NCBI GenBank assembly: GCA_946480685.1
Contig: CAMLLI010000082.1
Location: forward strand, 1 to 9,916
Length of the DNA stretch: 9,916 nt
Direction of reading: 5' to 3'
From: an uncultured Flammeovirgaceae bacterium
GTDB taxonomy: Bacteria > Bacteroidota > Bacteroidia > Cytophagales > Cyclobacteriaceae
Below, piece after piece: positions 7,705-9,916 of this stretch (positions within the stretch are counted from its first letter, which is position 1; each line of letters opens with the position of its first letter). The notes beneath the pieces were generated by a model. The model made no database searches. It was not told where the DNA came from and worked only from the letters and a program-made list of their open reading frames with translations. A program made the translations under genes and the position numbers.

Positions 7705-7868
7705 AACCTGACCAACTATAGAGAATAAAAAATCAAAAAATGTTTTTCTGTTCGGCTATATATACAAGCCGTATGTTGAAGTAATAATACAGGAAGCATT
7801 GAAAAGCTACGGAATGTAGCCGGCAGACTAAACCACAAGGTAGCAGAGTTTTCATAGAGGAGGTGTAA

Positions 7869-7899
7869 CAAAGGTATAATGCGTAGCAACGCATAACAA
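7869..7899 (-). promoter_or_regulatory. Bacteroidota-type promoter with palindrome in its spacer
   Basis: On the minus strand, TTG (7897-7899), a 20-bp spacer and TACCTTTG (7869-7876) match the consensus TTG-N17-23-TAnnTTTG fully. The spacer holds a perfect 6-bp inverted repeat ATGCGT-TGCT-ACGCAT (7879-7894), centred exactly in the spacer, with one further outer T-A pair matching. This could be an operator for a dimeric regulator. It points away from the response-regulator gene, towards the 3' end of the ypdA-like gene. Confidence 0.5.
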
Positions 7900-7918
7900 C
7901 TCCACGAACATGGGGTTG
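7897..7918 (-). terminator. Weak hairpin after the response-regulator gene
   Basis: CAACCCC (7912-7918 on the minus strand) pairs with GGAGTTG (7897-7903), a 7-bp stem with one G-T pair and an 8-nt loop. It lies about 30 nt after the response-regulator stop. Only TTAT follows, not a real T-run, so termination would be weak. The second arm overlaps the -33 TTG of the promoter at 7869-7899. Confidence 0.3.
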
Positions 7919-7948
7919 CCTTCCGAATGTTATTGAAAAGGATGTTTG

Positions 7949-8584
7949 CTAGATCTCTCCGCGCAGCGACTTTGATATAACCTCGGCTTTGCCGTGCACA
8001 TGCAGCTTCCGATATATATTCTTGATGTGGAAGCGAACGGTTTCGATGCTGATGCTCATGCGATCGGCAATCAATTTATAGCTGAGGCCATCAACCAGTC
8101 CGATAACAATTTCTTTTTCTTTAGCCGATAACGGTGATTCTACTTCTTTTTTGCGGGCACCGTTCTGGGCAAACAATTCAATAACCTTGCGGGCTATCTG
8201 TGGCGACATGGGTGAACCGCCTTTTGACAGAAGTTCTATACCTTCCTTGATTTCATCGAGCGGAGTATTCTTTAGCAGGTAGCCGGTAGCACCTGCACAG
8301 AGTGAATCGAATATTCGTTTCGGGTCGTTGTATACCGAGAAGACAATGATGTCCACATCGGTATATTTCTCTTTGATGAGTTTGATACCTTCTATACCCG
8401 ACATGCCGGGCAGGCCCAGGTCCATGATCAATACATCAGGCACGGCTGTGGTGGCGATGCTCTTCAGAAATTCTTCAACCGAGCCAAAAGCCATTTCGCA
8501 TGAGAAGTTCTCCTGGCGATTCAAAAATGTCTGAACACCTTTACGGATCTGTTCATCATCTTCTATAATACCTACTACGATCAT
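7949..8584 (-). CDS. NarL/LuxR-family DNA-binding response regulator
   Basis: This is a 211-residue two-component response regulator and transcription factor, normal length for the NarL/FixJ class. The receiver domain (about 1-120) has the acidic pocket Glu8-Asp9-Asp10, phosphoacceptor Asp55 in LIMDLGLPGMSG, switch Ser83 and conserved Lys105 in YLLKNTP. After a linker (about 140-150), the LuxR-type helix-turn-helix spans about 151-209, with LSAKEKEIVIGLVDG and the recognition helix region SISIETVRFHIKNIYRKL (177-194). All phosphotransfer residues are present, so it should be controlled by phosphorylation. No histidine kinase lies beside it in the window. It follows the lipid-kinase gene on the same strand after 75 bp. 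That gap shows only imperfect -7-like sequences (TATATTTT 8616-8623), so co-transcription or its own promoter are both possible. Target genes are unknown. Confidence 0.95.
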   Translation of the reverse strand: MIVVGIIEDDEQIRKGVQTFLNRQENFSCEMAFGSVEEFLKSIATTAVPDVLIMDLGLPGMSGIEGIKLIKEKYTDVDIIVFSVYNDPKRIFDSLCAGATGYLLKNTPLDEIKEGIELLSKGGSPMSPQIARKVIELFAQNGARKKEVESPLSAKEKEIVIGLVDGLSYKLIADRMSISIETVRFHIKNIYRKLHVHGKAEVISKSLRGEI

Positions 8585-8659
8585 ACTGCAAAATAACGAA
8601 GTGCATGGTATTGATAAAATATACTTTGTTCACATAAAGATGGGGGAATGAAGATGTCT

Positions 8660-9568
8660 TTACGGAAGGAGCATTTTCAATTTCAGAGGTGTGATCTGGA
8701 TGCGGGCCGGTAACTTTCCGAGCAACTCGCCATCCGCTTCAATCAGGCATTCTTTTTCGGAGGTCAGGTCAATGCCATCAACCTTCTTGTAGAACACTTC
8801 ACGATGGCGCACATGTTTACCTTTTTTGAGCGGTATAGAGTAACGTATAAAATCCAGCACCGAAACATTGCCGCAGATAAATGCATCCAGTATACCATCG
8901 TTGGGCTGTGCCTCCGGGGCTACACACAACCCATGACCATAGTAACGACCATTGGCAATGGCGAGCGTGCGCAACTTACCCTGCCAGTTCCACGATGATG
9001 TGTGTGCCGTTACAACCATAGGTCTATACGTAAAGAAGGTTGTGACGATGGAAATATAGTACGCGAAGGCAGAGCCGAACGTGCGATCACTGCTCAGTAC
9101 TTTCTTCACCACTTGTGGCCCCATACCAATATCTGCTACATTGATGAAGTAACGATGATCTTTTGCACCGCTATCAGTAGTATAGTGCACTTCGCCTACA
9201 TCGAGGTACTGCGGCTCAAACTTCTGCAACAACTGGACGAGCTTTACCGGATCGGATGGGATGTTGAGTGTGCGTGCAAAATCATTACCGGTACCTACAG
9301 GAAACACAACCAGAGCCGGCAGATTTTTATAGCCTTCTCTGCCTTTCAGAATACCGTTGACAACCTGGTGCAAGGTGCCATCGCCACCGGCCGCAATAAT
9401 AATATCATAATGACTATCGACTGCTTTTGATGCGAGCGAGAAAGCATCGTTGCGCGAAAGTGTCTCAAACACTTCCGTTTCATATACCAGCCGAAGCATG
9501 GGCACTACTTTACGATAAAAGTATTGCTTCTCCAGCGAAATGCCATTGAGTATAACCGCTATGCGCAA
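8660..9568 (-). CDS. Diacylglycerol kinase-family lipid kinase
   Basis: This is a 302-residue soluble lipid kinase of the DgkB/YegS fold, which phosphorylates diacylglycerol or a related lipid with ATP at the inner face of the membrane. The catalytic domain has the nucleotide-binding motif AAGGDGTLHQVVNG (59-72) and PVGTGNDFAR (90-99). The C-terminal beta-sandwich part has GRYYGHGLCVAPEA (207-220), NDGILDAF (223-230) and the ligand motif ECLIEADGELLGKLP (273-287). The start is a TTG. Upstream in frame there are only five sense codons before the stop of the TPR gene and none is an initiator. The next ATG (residue 24) would remove the first beta strand (MRIAVILNGIS), which homologues keep. It lies 15 bp after the TPR gene, so the two are probably in one operon. 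The lipid substrate cannot be read from the sequence; YegS-like or sphingolipid-related kinases are alternatives. Confidence 0.94.
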   Translation of the reverse strand: MRIAVILNGISLEKQYFYRKVVPMLRLVYETEVFETLSRNDAFSLASKAVDSHYDIIIAAGGDGTLHQVVNGILKGREGYKNLPALVVFPVGTGNDFARTLNIPSDPVKLVQLLQKFEPQYLDVGEVHYTTDSGAKDHRYFINVADIGMGPQVVKKVLSSDRTFGSAFAYYISIVTTFFTYRPMVVTAHTSSWNWQGKLRTLAIANGRYYGHGLCVAPEAQPNDGILDAFICGNVSVLDFIRYSIPLKKGKHVRHREVFYKKVDGIDLTSEKECLIEADGELLGKLPARIQITPLKLKMLLP

Positions 9569-9583
9569 CGTTGACGATCGCTT

Positions 9584-9916
9584 TTACTTACAATTCTTTT
9601 TGATAAGTCCCTTCGCTTCCGTTGAGCCGAGTTCTTCTGCACGTTTAAAATCAAGACACGCATCGTACTTGTTGTTCATGGAAACTTTAACGAGACCGCG
9701 TTGTAAATAAGTTTCCGGATCGCTCGGATATAGTTCGATAGAAGATGAATAATCTTCCACTGCCCCGGCATAATCTTCCTTCTCGGTGCGACTCAGGGCG
9801 CGGTTGTCATAATATACCGGGTTCGTATCATCGAGTTCTATAGCTTTGCTATAGTCTGCTATAGCGCCATCGTGATCTTCCAGGTTATACTTCACAACAC
9901 CGCGCAGGTTATAGGT
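9584..9916 (-). CDS. TPR-repeat protein, N-terminal part beyond the window
   Basis: This 110-residue C-terminal piece stays open to the window edge. A GTG at 9895 is not the real start: the frame continues upstream with TPR-like sequence (TYNLRGVV). It consists of three tetratricopeptide repeats of about 34 residues, at 1-32, 33-66 and about 67-100. They carry the usual signature (Gly/Ala at position 8, A-x-x-D-Y-S-x-x-I-E-L-x-P ends such as IADYSKAIEL and VEDYSSSIELYP). It ends in a short helix and AKGLIKKNCK. TPRs bind other proteins, so this is a scaffold or adaptor part. Which domains precede it, and whether it is exported, cannot be seen. It lies directly upstream of the lipid-kinase gene on the same strand. 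Confidence 0.9.
   Translation of the reverse strand, partial: TYNLRGVVKYNLEDHDGAIADYSKAIELDDTNPVYYDNRALSRTEKEDYAGAVEDYSSSIELYPSDPETYLQRGLVKVSMNNKYDACLDFKRAEELGSTEAKGLIKKNCK

Larger units (their letters stand above)
7676..7948 (-). other. Convergent gap holding a possible short minus-strand transcript
   Basis: No conserved gene is recognisable in these 273 bases. A well-formed minus-strand promoter (7869-7899) would start a transcript near 7862, ending at or before the hairpin at 7674-7699, so at most about 190 nt. Within it, on the minus strand, are small hairpins GCTAC-ATTCC-GTAGC (7806-7820, followed by TTTT) and CGGCT/AGCCG (7753-7771, followed after about 12 nt by a T-run). There is also a 40-codon ORF from ATG at 7855 to TGA ending at 7733, beginning MKTLLPCGLV. 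It has a hydrophobic, cysteine-containing start and no recognised family, and its ATG lies about 7 nt after the predicted start site. Whether this is an sRNA, a small-protein gene or neither is undecided. Confidence 0.3.

Noticed and set aside
7709..7819. An open stretch on the plus strand (reading ...VFLFGYIYKPYVEVIIQEAL...) looked like a gene remnant.
   Set aside because: It has no start codon, is under 40 codons and matches no family I recognise; chance openness in AT-rich DNA is enough.
7853..7880. Plus strand AGGAGGTGTAACAAAGGTA resembles the conserved 3' region of 16S rRNA (GTAACAAGGTA).
   Set aside because: The match is a dozen bases with an insertion and the flanks do not continue as 16S. 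The same bases are explained on the minus strand by the -7 element TACCTTTG.
8589..8623. Promoter for the response regulator (TATATTTT at 8616-8623 or TTATTTTG at 8589-8596).
   Set aside because: Each differs from TAnnTTTG by one base and neither has a TTG at the right spacing; not strong enough to list.
61..9865. The palindrome GCTATAGC recurs at 61, 942, 4207 and 9858, as if it were a dispersed repeat.
   Set aside because: All four copies lie in genes and read as Ala-Ile-Ala codons (GCT ATA GCx); it reflects frequent ATA use for isoleucine, not a repeat element.
9893..9895. GTG at 9895 as the start of a small 103-residue TPR protein.
   Set aside because: The frame stays open upstream and the preceding residues complete the first TPR repeat, so this is an internal codon of a longer gene.

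Overview
The window looks like ordinary chromosome from a Bacteroidota bacterium, probably in the Cytophagales or Chitinophagales range. The gene families and their motif flavours fit this: a signal-peptide-bearing dipeptidyl peptidase IV, an ScpA opening with LPLFEGPFDLLLFFIERDEL, and a YpdA-type flavoprotein with GAGPIGLACG. Starts lack Shine-Dalgarno sequences, and several gaps carry the phylum's TAnnTTTG -7 promoter motif. Base composition is moderate and similar throughout. I see no insertion sequence, integrase, tRNA, rRNA or CRISPR.

Left region (1-3500): an alpha/beta hydrolase, cut by the window edge, overlaps the stop of dxs by one base (TAATG) on the minus strand. dxs makes DXP, the entry compound of the MEP isoprenoid pathway and a precursor for thiamine and, in some bacteria, pyridoxal. 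A 198-bp divergent gap with back-to-back -7 motifs separates it from scpA on the plus strand. scpA encodes the kleisin of the SMC-ScpAB chromosome-segregation complex. A strong bidirectional hairpin terminator follows.

Middle region (3500-7700): a serine/threonine dehydratase or serine racemase-like PLP enzyme lies 23 bp downstream of an exported S9B dipeptidyl peptidase IV, both on the minus strand and probably co-transcribed. This suggests peptide and amino-acid catabolism. A YpdA-like NAD(P)H/FAD oxidoreductase is transcribed divergently from a 66-bp gap and ends in a hairpin terminator that overlaps its stop codon.

Right region (7700-9916): a 273-bp convergent gap holds a well-formed minus-strand Bacteroidota promoter with a palindrome centred in its spacer, driving an unidentified short transcript. 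Then, all on the minus strand, come a NarL/LuxR response regulator, a diacylglycerol-kinase-family lipid kinase with a TTG start, and the C-terminal part of a TPR protein that runs off the window.

Most of the window is housekeeping or metabolic. I found no convincing undescribed system. The points most worth a second look are the promoter-palindrome in the 7676-7948 gap, the missing signature cysteine in the YpdA homologue, and the serine racemase-like residues in the dehydratase.
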